Source: Tsukamurella paurometabola DSM 20162
GTDB lineage: Bacteria > Actinomycetota > Actinomycetes > Mycobacteriales > Mycobacteriaceae
DNA: 64,000 bases
Assembly: GCF_000092225.1 (NCBI RefSeq)
Contig: NC_014158.1
Location: 2,728,001-2,792,000 of the forward strand
Reading direction: 5' to 3'
Below the pieces are notes generated by a model. It did no database searches. It was not told where the DNA came from and saw only the letters and a list, made by a program, of their open reading frames with translations. Of the stretch, positions 9,164-18,756 are shown piece after piece. Position 1 is the first letter of the stretch. Each line of letters begins with the position of its first letter. The translations under genes and the position numbers were made by a program.

Positions 9164-12100
9164 CGCCCAGATCCACACTGTCGGGCGCAGCACCATCCAG
9201 AGCGGCGAACTCCAGCGACGTGGCCAGCACCTCACCCGCGATCAGATCCTTGTGGGTCTGCGCGGCTGCCAGGTGCTCGGCCGGCACGTCCAGGACCAGA
9301 GAGATCCGGTCGCTCACATCGAGCCCCGCGGTGCGCCGCGCCTCCTGCAGCTCACGGATGCGGTCCTTGGCCCAGCCCTCGGCCTCCAACTCGTCGTCCA
9401 CCGACAGATCGAGCACCACGAGCCCGGCACCGTCGGGCAGCTCCGCGGTGGAGTCGGGCGCGGCGGCGACCAGCTTGCGCGTGTACTCGCCATCCTGCAG
9501 GGCGATGCCCGCGGCGGTCACGACCCCGTCGGCCACGGTGTAGTCGCCGGACTTCACGGCCTTGATCACCGTCTGCACGTCCTTGCCCAGACGCGGGCCC
9601 GCGGCACGCGCGTTCACGGCGATCTCGACCCGGCCGTACCGATCGGCATCGGAGGAGACCTGCACGTCGCGGACATTCACCTCGTCGGCGATGATCGACG
9701 CGAACGGGGCGAGCTTCTCCGCCTCCGGCCCGGCCACCGTCAGCGAATGCAGCGGCAATCGCACGCGCAGCTTGTTCGCCTTGCGCACCGACGACGCCAC
9801 GGAGCAGACGTCGCGCACCTCGTCCATCGCCGCGACCAGCTCGGGGTCCGCCGGCAGGTCCGTCTCCGAAGGCCAATCGGTCAGGTGCACCGACTCGCCG
9901 CCCGTGAGGCCGCGCCACATGGCCTCCGTGGCCATGGGGAGCAGCGGCGCCGCCAGCCGGCAGACCGTCTCCAGCACGGTGTAGAGCGTGTCGAAGGCAC
10001 CGTCGTCCGCGCCGTCCCAGAACCGGGCCCGCGAGCGACGCACGTACCAATTGGTCAGCGCGTCGACGAACAGTCGCAGCTCCTCGCAGGCGTCGGCGAT
10101 GTTGCACGTGTCGAGCGCCTCGGTCATCGCGTCGCGGGTCTGCGCCAGCTTCGCGAGGATGTACCGGTCCAACACGTCCTCGGAGTCCGTGCGCCAGGTG
10201 GCCGGCTTCTCCGCGTACAGCTGCAGGAACGAGTAGGCATTCCACAGCGGCAGCAGCGTCTGCCGCACGCCGTCGCGGATGCCCTGCTCGGTGACCACCA
10301 GGTTGCCGCCGCGCAGGATGGGCGAGGCCATGAGGAACCAGCGCATGGTGTCGGAGCCGTCGCGGTTGAACACCTCGTTGACATCGGGGTAGTTCCGCTT
10401 GCTCTTCGACATCTTCAGCCCGTCGTGGCCGAGCACGATGCCGTGCGCCGCGACCGTGCGGAAGGCGGCGCTGTCGAACAGCGCCGTCGCCAGCACATGC
10501 AGGTTGTAGAACCAGCCCTTGGTCTGGCCGTTGTACTCGACGATGAAGTCGCCCGGGAAGTGGCTGTCGAACCACTCCTGGTTCTCGAACGGGTAGTGCA
10601 CCTGCGCGAAGGGCATCGAGCCCGATTCGAACCAGCAGTCCAGCACCTCGGGAACGCGGTGCATGGTCGACTTCCCGGTCGGGTCGTCCGGGTTCGGCCG
10701 GGTCAGCTCGTCGATGTAGGGGCGGTGCAGGTTCGTCGGGCGCACGCCGAAGTCGCGCTCCAGCTCGTCGAGCGAGCCGTAGACGTCGACGCGCGGGTAC
10801 TGCGGATCGTCGGACACCCACACCGGGATGGGAGCTCCCCAGTACCGGTTGCGGCTGATGTTCCAGTCGCGCGCGCCCTCGACCCACTTGCCGAACTGGC
10901 CGTCACGGATGTGCGCTGGGTTCCACGTGATGGCCTGGTTCAGCTCCAGCATGCGCGGGATGATCTTGGTGACCTCGACGAACCACGAAGGCACCGCCAT
11001 GTAGATCAGCGGCTGGCCCGAGCGCCACGAGTGCGGGTAGCTGTGCTCGATGGTCTCGTGGCGCAGCAGCCGGCCCTTGGCCTTGAGGTCCTTCGCGATG
11101 ACCGGATTCGCGTCGAAGACCTGCAGGCCCTCGTAATCCGGTACGGCCGAGGTGAACTTGCCGCCCGGGTCCAGCGGCTGCACGACTTCGATGCCGTACT
11201 TGCCGGTGGCGAGGTCCATGTCCTCCTCACCGAAGGCCGGCGCGAGGTGCACCACGCCGGTGCCGGAGTCGGTGGTCACGTAGTCGGCGAGCAGCGTCAC
11301 GTGCGCCTTGGGGTGACCGGCGAAGAAGTCGAAGGGCGGCTCGTACGCCGCGTACTCCAACTGCCGACCCTTGTAGGTGCCCTTCACCTCGGGCGATTCG
11401 CCCAGCTCACGGGCGTAGTGCCCGAGCCGCGCCTCGGCGAGCAGGTAGTGCTTGCCGTCCTGGCCGACGACGTGCACGTAGTCCAGATCGGGGTGCACGG
11501 CGATGGCGAGGTTCGAGGGCAGCGTCCACGGCGTGGTGGTCCAGATCAGGGCCTCGACACCGTCGAGCGCCTCCAGCGAGGTGCCCTTCGTGCGCAACGG
11601 CATCCCGACGGTGACCGCCGGGTCCTGCCGCATCTTGTAGGCGTCGTCGAGCTTGCTCTCCTGGTTCGACAGCGGCGTCTGCTCGTACCAGGAGTACGGC
11701 AGCACGCGGTACCCCTGGTAGATCAGGCCCTTCTCGTGGAGGGTCTTGAACGCCCACATGACCGACTCCATGAAGTCCAGGTCGAGCGTCTTGTAGTCGT
11801 TGTCGAAGTCCACCCAGCGGGCCTGGCGGGTGACGTACTGGCGCCACTCCTCGGTGTAGCGCAGCACCGAGGTGCGGCAGTAGTCGTTGAACTTCTCCAC
11901 GCCCATGGTCTCGATCTCGGACTTGTCCTTGATCCCCAGCTGGCGCTCGGCCTCGAGCTCGGCGGGCAGGCCGTGGGTGTCCCAACCGAACCGGCGGTCC
12001 ACCTTCTTGCCGCGCATCGTCTGGTAGCGCGGGACGAGGTCCTTGACGTAGCCGGTCAGCAGGTGGCCGTAGTGCGGAAGTCCGTTGGCGAAGGGCGGAC

Positions 12101-12284
12101 CGTCGTAGAAGACGAACTCCTCCGCGTCGGCGCGGTTCGCGATCGTCTTCCGGAAGGTGTCGTTCTCGGCCCAGTACGCGAGGACACGCTCCTCGAGGTC
12201 GGGGAACGACGGTGCACCGGTCCGTGCGGGTGCACCCGCGTCGACCGTCATGTCCACCTGGGGATAGGGGCGCTTGTCGCTCAC
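9132..12284 (-). CDS. ileS: Isoleucyl-tRNA synthetase
   Basis: Charges tRNA-Ile, with editing of mischarged valine. The 1050-aa class I enzyme has the HIGH-equivalent HYGH at about residues 71-74 ([15 protein letters not shown]) and KMSKS at about 624-628. The CP1 editing domain lies between them and the anticodon-binding region at the C-terminal end. The start is the GTG at 12284, preceded by GAGGAG at a normal distance; the longer in-frame reading runs into the leader RNA. This is the long, plasmid-like and eukaryote-like IleS length typical of mycobacteria. Expression is very probably controlled by the T-box leader directly upstream. Confidence 0.97.
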   Translation of the reverse strand: MSDKRPYPQVDMTVDAGAPARTGAPSFPDLEERVLAYWAENDTFRKTIANRADAEEFVFYDGPPFANGLPHYGHLLTGYVKDLVPRYQTMRGKKVDRRFGWDTHGLPAELEAERQLGIKDKSEIETMGVEKFNDYCRTSVLRYTEEWRQYVTRQARWVDFDNDYKTLDLDFMESVMWAFKTLHEKGLIYQGYRVLPYSWYEQTPLSNQESKLDDAYKMRQDPAVTVGMPLRTKGTSLEALDGVEALIWTTTPWTLPSNLAIAVHPDLDYVHVVGQDGKHYLLAEARLGHYARELGESPEVKGTYKGRQLEYAAYEPPFDFFAGHPKAHVTLLADYVTTDSGTGVVHLAPAFGEEDMDLATGKYGIEVVQPLDPGGKFTSAVPDYEGLQVFDANPVIAKDLKAKGRLLRHETIEHSYPHSWRSGQPLIYMAVPSWFVEVTKIIPRMLELNQAITWNPAHIRDGQFGKWVEGARDWNISRNRYWGAPIPVWVSDDPQYPRVDVYGSLDELERDFGVRPTNLHRPYIDELTRPNPDDPTGKSTMHRVPEVLDCWFESGSMPFAQVHYPFENQEWFDSHFPGDFIVEYNGQTKGWFYNLHVLATALFDSAAFRTVAAHGIVLGHDGLKMSKSKRNYPDVNEVFNRDGSDTMRWFLMASPILRGGNLVVTEQGIRDGVRQTLLPLWNAYSFLQLYAEKPATWRTDSEDVLDRYILAKLAQTRDAMTEALDTCNIADACEELRLFVDALTNWYVRRSRARFWDGADDGAFDTLYTVLETVCRLAAPLLPMATEAMWRGLTGGESVHLTDWPSETDLPADPELVAAMDEVRDVCSVASSVRKANKLRVRLPLHSLTVAGPEAEKLAPFASIIADEVNVRDVQVSSDADRYGRVEIAVNARAAGPRLGKDVQTVIKAVKSGDYTVADGVVTAAGIALQDGEYTRKLVAAAPDSTAELPDGAGLVVLDLSVDDELEAEGWAKDRIRELQEARRTAGLDVSDRISLVLDVPAEHLAAAQTHKDLIAGEVLATSLEFAALDGAAPDSVDLGDGVRGRLTRV

Positions 12285-12495
12285 TGCGATTCTCCTCGTG
12301 CCGTGTACTACCAGCACGGGGACGATGCCCGACCTGTTGTCGGTGACCGCGGTACCACCCCGCTTGCGCCGCACGCTCCGGATTCCGGGCGGGTGGCGCC
12401 GCTCTTTCACGGGCTGTGACGGGCCCGCCCGTCCGGTTCTACTGGGGCGCCAGGCGCCTGTTCTTCCGGATGCTCCCCGGTGATGGCCGGATCGA
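12285..12495 (-). promoter_or_regulatory. Isoleucine T-box riboswitch leader of ileS
   Basis: Reading the minus strand, the leader opens with a short hairpin whose CCGG arms enclose the Ile codon AUC (bases 12484-12482) in the loop CCAUCA. This is followed by GGGGAGCAUCCGGAAGAAC, a Stem II-like region with AGUA and GAA motifs around an ACGGGC/GCCCGU stem, and the near-invariant T-box GGGUGGUACCGCGG at 12360-12347, which pairs with the uncharged tRNA acceptor end. The very short Stem I is the hallmark of actinobacterial translational T-boxes. The ribosome-binding site GAGGAG lies just before the GTG. Uncharged tRNA-Ile should raise IleS synthesis. I could not define the sequestering helix by eye. 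Confidence 0.9.
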
Positions 12496-12498
12496 CGC

Positions 12499-12504
12499 AG
12501 TATC
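12499..12504 (-). promoter_or_regulatory. Candidate -10 of the T-box/ileS promoter
   Basis: GATACT on the minus strand lies about 8-10 bases before the first T-box hairpin, so transcription would begin at the leader's 5' end. It sits in the tail region of the upstream gene (stop at 12514). No convincing -35 is visible. Confidence 0.45.
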
Positions 12505-12513
12505 AGAATAACG

Positions 12514-13182
12514 CTACTTCGTGCCGGGTTCTTCCGGCGGCTCCCATTCGGCGCCCCACGCACGCTCGACCTCGATCTGCGGGATCTGGTCGGTCATGTC
12601 GGGGTCGTACCGGCCGGGCGCGAACAGGCCTCGGGTCGAATCGTCGTCGGTGTCGGCGGCCGACTCGTGGGACCACTGCTGGCCGCCGATCGAGAACTTC
12701 CCGGTGGGCGGCTCGGAGTCGTCGTCGGCCGCGACGTCGTGATGGCCGAACTCCTCGTGGCCGACGGTGGCCGCCTCGCGGGCCGCATCGTCGTCACCAC
12801 CGGCGATGCGGGGCACCACCTGGGTGATCTCCGTGTCGGCGACGTCATCGCCGGTCGTGACGGCGGGATCGGCGACCACGCCCGACGCCGACGCGACCGC
12901 GGGCGGGTCGTTCGCCGACACGTCGCCCGGGTCCGTGGCCGCAGCCTCATCAGCATCCGCGTCACCCGGTGACCAGGCGGGCGCCTCGTCGTCGCCGAGA
13001 CGTTGCGCGACACTTTTGTCGCGATCGGCGCGGCGGTAGGTCAGGACGTCGATGAGCAGCAGGACGACGCCGATGACCGAGACCACGACACACGCGATGG
13101 CGAGCCACAGATTGCCCGTCACCAGGGCGACGATCAGCAGGACGAACCCGACGATCGTCGCCCCCAGCGCGGCTAACAGCAT
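12514..13182 (-). CDS. Two-helix membrane protein with acidic tail (Rv2144c-like)
   Basis: A 222-aa protein with two transmembrane helices at about residues 3-22 and 25-48, then a basic YRRADRDK cap and a long, strongly acidic, probably disordered cytoplasmic tail rich in Asp, Ala and Glu. A more ordered segment appears near the C-terminus ([11 protein letters not shown] and [18 protein letters not shown]). It follows wag31 by 29 bp, as the transmembrane protein Rv2144c follows wag31 in M. tuberculosis (from memory). Function is unknown; position suggests a role at the pole or septum. The ileS promoter lies at its 3' end. Confidence 0.8.
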   Translation of the reverse strand: MLLAALGATIVGFVLLIVALVTGNLWLAIACVVVSVIGVVLLLIDVLTYRRADRDKSVAQRLGDDEAPAWSPGDADADEAAATDPGDVSANDPPAVASASGVVADPAVTTGDDVADTEITQVVPRIAGGDDDAAREAATVGHEEFGHHDVAADDDSEPPTGKFSIGGQQWSHESAADTDDDSTRGLFAPGRYDPDMTDQIPQIEVERAWGAEWEPPEEPGTK

Positions 13183-13211
13183 CCGTTACGCCTTCTGGTG
13201 TCCGGGTGCGG

Positions 13212-14012
13212 CTACTTGAACGAGGGGTTGCCGCCCGAGCTGTTGCCCGGATCGTTGAAGTCACCGCCACGGCCCTGGCCGTGATCGACCGGCGCCGCGC
13301 TGCGCAGCGACTGCAGCTCCTCCAGCTGACCCTCGAGGTAGGTCTTGAGGCGGGTGCGGTACTCACGCTCATACGTCTTGAGCTGCTCGATCCGACCCTC
13401 CAGCACGGTGCGCTGCTGGTTGATGGTGGTCATGATCTCGGTGTGCTTCGACTCCGCCTCGGCCTGCAGTGCGTCGGAACGCTCCTGCGCCTGGCGAAGC
13501 TGGTTCTCCGAGCGGGTCTGCGCATCGGCCAGCAGCGCATCGGAGCGCTGGCGGGCGTCGGAGACCATCGCCTCGGACTTCTGCCGGGCGTCGGTGACCA
13601 TCGCCTCGGACTGCGAACGCGCGTCGGAGACGAGCTTCTCCGCCTCGGACCGCGAGTTGTTGGTCAGACGGTCCGCGGTGTCCTGCGCCAGGGCGAGCAC
13701 GCGGGCCGCACGGAGGTTGGCCTCTTCGTCGTTCGCGGGCGCCGCGGACTCCTGGACGGCCGGCGTGTTCGGCGACGCGAACGCGACGGTGCTGCCGGCG
13801 GACGGCTGTCCGCCACCGGACCGGGCCTCGGCGAGCTCGCGCTCGAGCTCGGCGTTGCGCTGCTGCAGGTCGTTGTTCTCCTCGGTCAGCCGAGCCAACT
13901 CGGTCTCGACCAGATCGAGGAACTGATCCACCTCGTCCTCGTTGTAGCCGCGCTTACCGATCGGCGGCTTACTGAACGCAACGTTGCGCACATCGGCGGG
14001 TGTCAGCTTCAT
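13212..14012 (-). CDS. wag31: DivIVA-like polar growth protein Wag31
   Basis: Scaffold that marks negative membrane curvature and directs polar cell-wall growth in Mycobacteriales. The 266-aa protein starts [35 protein letters not shown], the canonical DivIVA N-terminal lipid-binding domain, continues into a coiled coil, has an Ala/Pro/Thr-rich insertion at about residues 70-95, then a second long coiled coil with repeated SDARQ-type heptads. The ATG at 14012 follows GAGGGG. In relatives the protein is phosphorylated by PknA in the insertion region; I cannot assign the site here. Confidence 0.96.
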   Translation of the reverse strand: MKLTPADVRNVAFSKPPIGKRGYNEDEVDQFLDLVETELARLTEENNDLQQRNAELERELAEARSGGGQPSAGSTVAFASPNTPAVQESAAPANDEEANLRAARVLALAQDTADRLTNNSRSEAEKLVSDARSQSEAMVTDARQKSEAMVSDARQRSDALLADAQTRSENQLRQAQERSDALQAEAESKHTEIMTTINQQRTVLEGRIEQLKTYEREYRTRLKTYLEGQLEELQSLRSAAPVDHGQGRGGDFNDPGNSSGGNPSFK

Positions 14013-14067
14013 AGGTCGTTTCCCCTCAAATCGGCTGCTCGACAGATCCCAAGTCACTCGGGCCAAC

Positions 14068-14073
14068 ACTGTA
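14068..14073 (-). promoter_or_regulatory. Candidate -10 of a wag31 promoter
   Basis: TACAGT on the minus strand, about 55 bp before the wag31 ATG, inside a 158-bp gap between yggT and wag31 that is long for this otherwise tight cluster. TGTGAC stands 15 bp upstream as a poor -35. Separate wag31 transcription is reasonable but unproven. Confidence 0.35.
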
Positions 14074-14170
14074 ACTGGTGCCCATCCTGTCACACCAGAC
14101 CCGTTTGTTCCTCATCACCCGGAATTCAGCGAGGAAATGACGGAATCCTGAGAACGTCGGGCCAGGTCAC

Positions 14171-14470
14171 TCACGACGAGGATGCGGCTGCAAACTGGAT
14201 CAGCGAGCGCAGAACGGCGAGCAGAATGAACAGGACGAGGTACGACAGATCCAACTGGATCTGCCCGATCTTCAGCGGAGGAATGAACTTCCTGAGCAAC
14301 TTCAGCGGCGGATCCGTCACGGTGAAGATCGCCTCGAGCAGGACCGCCACGATGCCGGACGGATTCCATTCCCGTGCGAACGACTTCACCACCTCGATCA
14401 CCAAGCGGACGATCAGAAGGAAGGTGTAGACGCCCAGCAGGGCGAGCAGGGTCAGCCAAATCGCTTGCAC
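14171..14470 (-). CDS. YggT family membrane protein
   Basis: A 99-aa protein from the GTG at 14470, with two hydrophobic segments (about residues 1-25 and 70-93) separated by a conserved cytoplasmic loop containing TVTDPPLKLLRKFIPP, the YggT signature. YggT proteins lie beside sepF in Gram-positive bacteria (as Rv2146c does in M. tuberculosis) and are thought to help division-site or osmotic functions. The longer reading would start inside sepF without a good site. It lies 22 bp after sepF. Confidence 0.9.
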   Translation of the reverse strand: MQAIWLTLLALLGVYTFLLIVRLVIEVVKSFAREWNPSGIVAVLLEAIFTVTDPPLKLLRKFIPPLKIGQIQLDLSYLVLFILLAVLRSLIQFAAASSS

Positions 14471-14492
14471 GAATACAGTCTGCCCGAATTCG

Positions 14493-15161
14493 TCAGCGGT
14501 TGTAGAAGCCGGTCTCGGCGATCCGCGCGCGATCCTCGGCCGTGACGTCCACATCGGCGGTCGCCAACATGAAGACCTTCGTGGTGATCCGGTCGAAGGA
14601 GCCGTGCAGCGCGAAGGTCAGCCCGGCGGCGAAATCGACCAGACGCTTGGCGTCGGCGTTGTCCATGGCGGTGAGGTCCATGATCACCGGGATCCCCTCG
14701 CGGAACCGCTCACCGATCGTGCGGGCCTCCTCGTACGAGGTGGGACGCAGCGTGGTGATGCGCGACATCGGATTCTCCTGGCTCAGCACGTCGGCGCGGG
14801 TGTCCATGGCGAGGGCGCCGCGGGTCGAGGGGGCGACGGAACGCGGGGAATCGCGCAGCGGCTCCAGCCGCGGCAGGCGCGGCGCCTCGGCGCGGGCGGG
14901 CTCGCGGAAACCGCCATCGCGGTAGCCGTAGCCGTCGTCGTAGGACTCGCGGCCGTAGCCGGTGTCGTAGGAGTCGTACTCGTCGGCGCGACGGCCGTCG
15001 TAGGCGTAGCCGTAGCCGCGATCACCGCGGTAGTCGCCGAACTCGTCGTCCAGGCTGCGGCGGCCCCGCGGCTCGGGCGTCGCGTCATCGACGTACCGGT
15101 CGTCGTACGCGTCCAGCGGAACCATGCCGAAGTACGCCTTGACCTTGTGCAGAGTGCTCAT
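14493..15161 (-). CDS. sepF: Cell division protein SepF
   Basis: Membrane anchor for FtsZ; in Actinobacteria, which lack FtsA, it is the main tether. Residues 1-14 (MSTLHKVKAYFGMV) form the amphipathic membrane-binding helix. Residues of about 18-95 are a disordered linker extremely rich in Tyr, Asp, Gly and Arg. The C-terminal domain (about 130-222), with ITTLRPTSYEEARTIGERF and GFYNR, is the FtsZ-binding fold. Start ATG at 15161. It belongs to the ftsZ-pgeF-yggS-sepF-yggT series. Confidence 0.95.
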   Translation of the reverse strand: MSTLHKVKAYFGMVPLDAYDDRYVDDATPEPRGRRSLDDEFGDYRGDRGYGYAYDGRRADEYDSYDTGYGRESYDDGYGYRDGGFREPARAEAPRLPRLEPLRDSPRSVAPSTRGALAMDTRADVLSQENPMSRITTLRPTSYEEARTIGERFREGIPVIMDLTAMDNADAKRLVDFAAGLTFALHGSFDRITTKVFMLATADVDVTAEDRARIAETGFYNR

Positions 15162-15213
15162 CTTTGCCCTTCCTCGGCGCCTGCATGGGCTGGTGTGACG
15201 GTTGTGACTGTCG

Positions 15214-15924
15214 TTATGGAAGTGAGGTTAATGGGCGACGACCAAGAATCGCGGTTCCGACACGCACACATGTGGATCCGAGTTTCACGGCGAGCTCCAG
15301 GTCACCCGACATTCCGGCCGAGAACACATCGGCATCGGGATGGTCGCGACGAACGTCGGTCCACAGCTCCGCCAGCTCGGTGAACGCGCGTTCCGGATCC
15401 GCTTCCAGCGGAGGCACTCCCATCACCCCTCGCAGGCGCAGCGAGGGCGACTGCGCGACGGTCTCGACCAAGGCGGCGAGATCCGCCCGGGTCACGCCCC
15501 CGCGCGCGGGATCCCCATCGAGACTGATCTGGATCAGCACATCCAGTGGCGCCGCGCGAACGCCTGCTTCGAGGGCCGCCTCGGTGGAGCGCTCGAGCGC
15601 TCCGGCGAGCCGAATACTGTCCAGCGAGTGCACCATCGCCGCCCAGCGGGCCACGGATTTCGCCTTGTTGCGCTGGATGTGGCCGAGCATGTGCAGCCGG
15701 GCTCCCGTCAGTTCGGCGGCCTTGGCGGCTGCCTCCTGCTCGCGGTTCTCGCCGAAATCGGTGCAGCCCAACTCCTGCAGCAGCGCGATATCGCTCGCGG
15801 GGAAGAACTTGGTGACCGGCAGCAGCGCGACCTCGGTGCGATCGCGGCCGGCGGCGCGACAGGCGGCGTCGAGCCGCGAGCGGGTAGCAGCGAGTCCCTC
15901 GGCCAGCTCGTCCCGGCGGCTCAC
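15214..15924 (-). CDS. YggS-family pyridoxal phosphate homeostasis protein
   Basis: A PLP-binding protein with a lone alanine-racemase-like TIM barrel that keeps free PLP in balance; no catalytic activity is known. The 236-aa sequence has the PLP lysine in LLPVTKFFP, then LGCTDFGENREQE and the family signatures HMLGHIQRNKAK and FSAGMSGDLELA, followed by RVGTAILG. The start overlaps the pgeF stop by 4 bp (ATGA). Confidence 0.95.
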   Translation of the reverse strand: MSRRDELAEGLAATRSRLDAACRAAGRDRTEVALLPVTKFFPASDIALLQELGCTDFGENREQEAAAKAAELTGARLHMLGHIQRNKAKSVARWAAMVHSLDSIRLAGALERSTEAALEAGVRAAPLDVLIQISLDGDPARGGVTRADLAALVETVAQSPSLRLRGVMGVPPLEADPERAFTELAELWTDVRRDHPDADVFSAGMSGDLELAVKLGSTCVRVGTAILGRRPLTSLP

Positions 15925-16682
15925 TGCGCGTCCGCGTTCGCGGCACCGGGGTCGATCCAGATCACCGAGGCGATGCGGCCGGTGGGTGCCCCGCGCCGGT
16001 GGGAGAACAACGTCCGGTCACTGATAGTGCATCGCGGATCCTCTGCCACCGCAGCGACCCCCAGGCTCTGCAACTGCCGCCGGATTCCGGCCCGCAGGTC
16101 GAGTCCGTCCGTGCCCTTCTCGGTGCGGCAGCGACTCCCGGGCAGATGCTCCTCGACATCGGCGGCCATGGACGCGGGCACCTCGTACTTGGCTCCGCTC
16201 GCTGCGGGACCGAGAAACGCGCCGATGCGTTCGGGCCGGGCACCGAGACCGCGCATGGTGTCGATGACGGCGGGCACGATGCCGATCCGGGCACCCACTC
16301 GGCCGGCGTGGACGGCCGCGAGCACACCCGCCTCGTCATCGGAGAGCAGGATCGGTACGCAATCGGCGGTGAGCACCGCCAACGCCAGACCGGGCACGGT
16401 GGTGACCAGTGCGTCGGTGGCCTCGACGGGTTCGTCGCGCGGACCGTCGACCACGGTGACGGTGCGGCTGTGGATCTGTTCCATCCACACCACATGCCCT
16501 GAGGCGACACCGATCTCGCGCTGCAATCGCAGACGGTTGGCCGTCACCGCGGCAGGATCGTCGCCCACGTGGTCGCCGAGGTTGAAGGTGTCGTACGGGG
16601 CCTTCGACACACCCCCCGCACGGGTGGTGGTCACCCTCCGGACGCGGGCGGAATCGACAGGTGTGGTGGCCGGATCAGTCAT
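15921..16682 (-). CDS. pgeF: PgeF/YfiH multicopper-type peptidoglycan editing protein
   Basis: Family DUF152/laccase domain. Members have purine-nucleoside phosphorylase or deaminase activity, and E. coli PgeF edits aberrant peptidoglycan precursors. The 253-aa sequence has the three metal ligands: His in MEQIHSRTV (near residue 71), Cys in LTADCVPILL (near 108) and His in AVHAGRVGA (near 125). The usual HAGWRG motif reads HAGRVG here. Located directly after ftsZ (34 bp) and coupled to yggS, as in most Actinobacteria. Confidence 0.93.
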   Translation of the reverse strand: MTDPATTPVDSARVRRVTTTRAGGVSKAPYDTFNLGDHVGDDPAAVTANRLRLQREIGVASGHVVWMEQIHSRTVTVVDGPRDEPVEATDALVTTVPGLALAVLTADCVPILLSDDEAGVLAAVHAGRVGARIGIVPAVIDTMRGLGARPERIGAFLGPAASGAKYEVPASMAADVEEHLPGSRCRTEKGTDGLDLRAGIRRQLQSLGVAAVAEDPRCTISDRTLFSHRRGAPTGRIASVIWIDPGAANADAQ

Positions 16683-16716
16683 AACTCCAGGCTACCGATA
16701 CGCCCCCGTCGGGCTG

Positions 16717-17865
16717 CTAGCGCCGACCCTGCAGGAAGGACGGCACATCGAGGTCGTCCTCGTCACCCGACTCGCGGATCGTGGTGCGGGCGGGGAACGG
16801 ATCGTCGGTGCGCGGCGGGCGCGCGAAGACGTTGCCGCGCCCCGCATCCGGAGCTTCCTGAGGGTCGGGCGCGGTGTGCTGACCGATGCCGCGCGCGGCC
16901 ACCGTTCGGCGCACCGGCGTACCGCCGTCGAAGCCCGCGGCGATCACGGTGATCCGCACCTCGTCGCCGAGGTTGTCGTCGATCACGGTGCCGAAGATGA
17001 TGTTGGCGTCCTCGTGCGAGGCCTCCTGCACCAGAGACGCGGCCTCGTTGATCTCGAACAGTCCCAGGTCGCTGCCGCCAGCGATGGACATGAGCACGCC
17101 GTGCGCACCCTCCATCGACGTCTCCAGCAGCGGAGAGTTCACGGCCTGCTCGGCGGCCTTGAGGGCGCGGCCCTCGCCCCGCGCCGAGCCGATGCCCATC
17201 AGAGCGCTCCCCGCCCCGGACATGACGCTCTTGACGTCGGCGAAGTCGACGTTGATCAGACCCGGCGTGGTGATCAGGTCGGTGATGCCCTGCACACCGT
17301 TGAGAAGTACCTCGTCGGCGCTCTTGAAGGCGTCCAGTGCCGAGAGATTCACATCTCCCAGCTGCAGCAGCCGGTCGTTCGGGATCACGATCAGGGTGTC
17401 GCAGGACTCGCGCAGCGAGGTGATGCCCTGCTCGGCCTGCTTGCCACGGCGGGCGCCCTCGAAGGTGAACGGACGGGTCACCACGCCCACGGTGAGCGCT
17501 CCCAGTTTGCGAGCGATGCTGGCGACCACGGGGGCGCCACCGGTGCCGGTACCGCCGCCCTCGCCCGCCGTGACGAAGACCATGTCGGCACCCTTGAGGA
17601 GCTCTTCGATCTCGTCCTTGGCGTCCTCGGCAGCCTTGCGGCCCACCTCGGGATCGGCACCCGCACCGAGTCCGCGGGTGGACTCGCGGCCCACGTCGAG
17701 TTTGACGTCGGCGTCGCTCATGATGAGCGCCTGGGCGTCGGTGTTGATCGCGATGAATTCGACGCCCTTGAGGCCCTGTTCGATCATCCGGTTCACGGCG
17801 TTGACGCCGCCACCGCCGATGCCGACGACCTTGATTACGGCGAGGTAGTTGTGCGCGGCGGTCAT
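16717..17865 (-). CDS. ftsZ: Cell division GTPase FtsZ
   Basis: Tubulin homologue that forms the Z ring. The 382-aa protein has the GTP-binding signature GGGTGTG at about residues 103-109, the T7 synergy loop region around [11 protein letters not shown], and the actinobacterial C-terminal tail [13 protein letters not shown], which binds SepF and FtsW. A 60-residue disordered linker precedes the tail. It is separated from ftsQ by 189 bp, the largest gap inside this part of the cluster, so it probably has its own promoters. Confidence 0.98.
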   Translation of the reverse strand: MTAAHNYLAVIKVVGIGGGGVNAVNRMIEQGLKGVEFIAINTDAQALIMSDADVKLDVGRESTRGLGAGADPEVGRKAAEDAKDEIEELLKGADMVFVTAGEGGGTGTGGAPVVASIARKLGALTVGVVTRPFTFEGARRGKQAEQGITSLRESCDTLIVIPNDRLLQLGDVNLSALDAFKSADEVLLNGVQGITDLITTPGLINVDFADVKSVMSGAGSALMGIGSARGEGRALKAAEQAVNSPLLETSMEGAHGVLMSIAGGSDLGLFEINEAASLVQEASHEDANIIFGTVIDDNLGDEVRITVIAAGFDGGTPVRRTVAARGIGQHTAPDPQEAPDAGRGNVFARPPRTDDPFPARTTIRESGDEDDLDVPSFLQGRR

Positions 17866-17941
17866 GTTTCGCCTTCCTTGGATGTGCTCATGGTCTTGCG
17901 ACCTTCCAGAACCCTAAACCTCAACCACAGGCTTAAAGTTA

Positions 17942-17947
17942 TGTCAA
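17942..17947 (-). promoter_or_regulatory. Candidate ftsZ promoter -35 (TTGACA)
   Basis: A consensus TTGACA on the minus strand in the 189-bp ftsQ-ftsZ gap, about 77 bp before the ftsZ ATG, in an unusually AT-rich patch. The element 17 bp downstream (TTGAGG) is a poor -10, so the core promoter is not fully defined. Multiple ftsZ promoters are known in mycobacteria. Confidence 0.35.
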
Positions 17948-18054
17948 GTAGCTGGTCTGAAACCAAGGTAGAGGGCCGCACCCCTCGATGCCCGCAGGCG
18001 CGTGGGCGTGTCGGCGAAAAACCGTGTCACATCACCCGAGAACGACCGATCCGG

Positions 18055-18756
18055 TCATCGTGTGGTCGGCACATCCGGGTCGATCACGGTGAATTCGCGA
18101 CCGGGCCGGGTGAGCACCACTTTCAGCGCAGCGGCCTTGGCATCGGCCCGCGAGGCATCGCCCCAGTACACGACGCGCTTGTCGCGCAACACGAATCGCA
18201 CGTTCGCCGGCGAATCGGCCCCGATCTCCACGACCTGACCTCGAATGTCCTGGGGCAGCGACTGCAGCACGGAGATCGCCGCCTTCGTGTCCGGATCGTC
18301 GGCACCCGGATTCTCGACGGTGAGCTTCGGCGTGAGGATCGGCGGCTCGCCGACCTTGATGAAGGGCACCCCCTTCGCGTCGATCAGCGTCACCCCCGAC
18401 CGGTCGGCATAGGCCACGGCATCACGCTCGGTGACCTCGACGACCAAGGTCGACGGATACGAGACGGTGATGGTGGCGGTGTCGATCCACGGACTCACGC
18501 CGACCACCGCCGCGGCGTACTGCTGGGTGCGGCCGTTACTGATCTGCAGTAGCGGCGTGCCTTTCAGTGGTGCCACGACCTTCTCGACGTCCTCGGTGGG
18601 CACGTGCGCAGCACCGGTCACCGAGACGTTCCGCGCCGACATCAGCGGAGTGAAATACGCGACGGCGAACACCCCACCGGCCACGATGAGCACCAGAACG
18701 AGGATCAGGAGCCGGCGCAGCCCGGGAACCCGCCGACGCGTCGCGGGCGCAGTCAC
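18055..18756 (-). CDS. ftsQ: Cell division protein FtsQ
   Basis: Bitopic divisome protein that links early and late division proteins. The 233-aa sequence has a short basic cytoplasmic tail, one membrane helix (about residues 13-36), then the POTRA domain ([22 protein letters not shown]) and the FtsQ beta domain. The GTG start overlaps the murC stop as GTGA. Shorter than many relatives because the cytoplasmic tail is minimal. Confidence 0.95.
   Translation of the reverse strand: MTAPATRRRVPGLRRLLILVLVLIVAGGVFAVAYFTPLMSARNVSVTGAAHVPTEDVEKVVAPLKGTPLLQISNGRTQQYAAAVVGVSPWIDTATITVSYPSTLVVEVTERDAVAYADRSGVTLIDAKGVPFIKVGEPPILTPKLTVENPGADDPDTKAAISVLQSLPQDIRGQVVEIGADSPANVRFVLRDKRVVYWGDASRADAKAAALKVVLTRPGREFTVIDPDVPTTR

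Noticed and set aside
9057-12419. Long plus-strand open frame (over 1100 codons) opposite ileS
   Set aside because: It is the antisense shadow of ileS; composition is Arg/His/Val-rich, without recognisable domains, and high GC content keeps frames open on the opposite strand.
12250-12563. Longer N-terminal reading of ileS up to 12563
   Set aside because: The extra residues are translated T-box leader; the GTG at 12284 has the ribosome-binding site and is where homologous proteins begin.
15340-18552. Plus-strand open frame of about 1070 codons over yggS, pgeF and ftsZ
   Set aside because: It runs antisense through several certain genes and has no domain signature; a GC-driven artefact.
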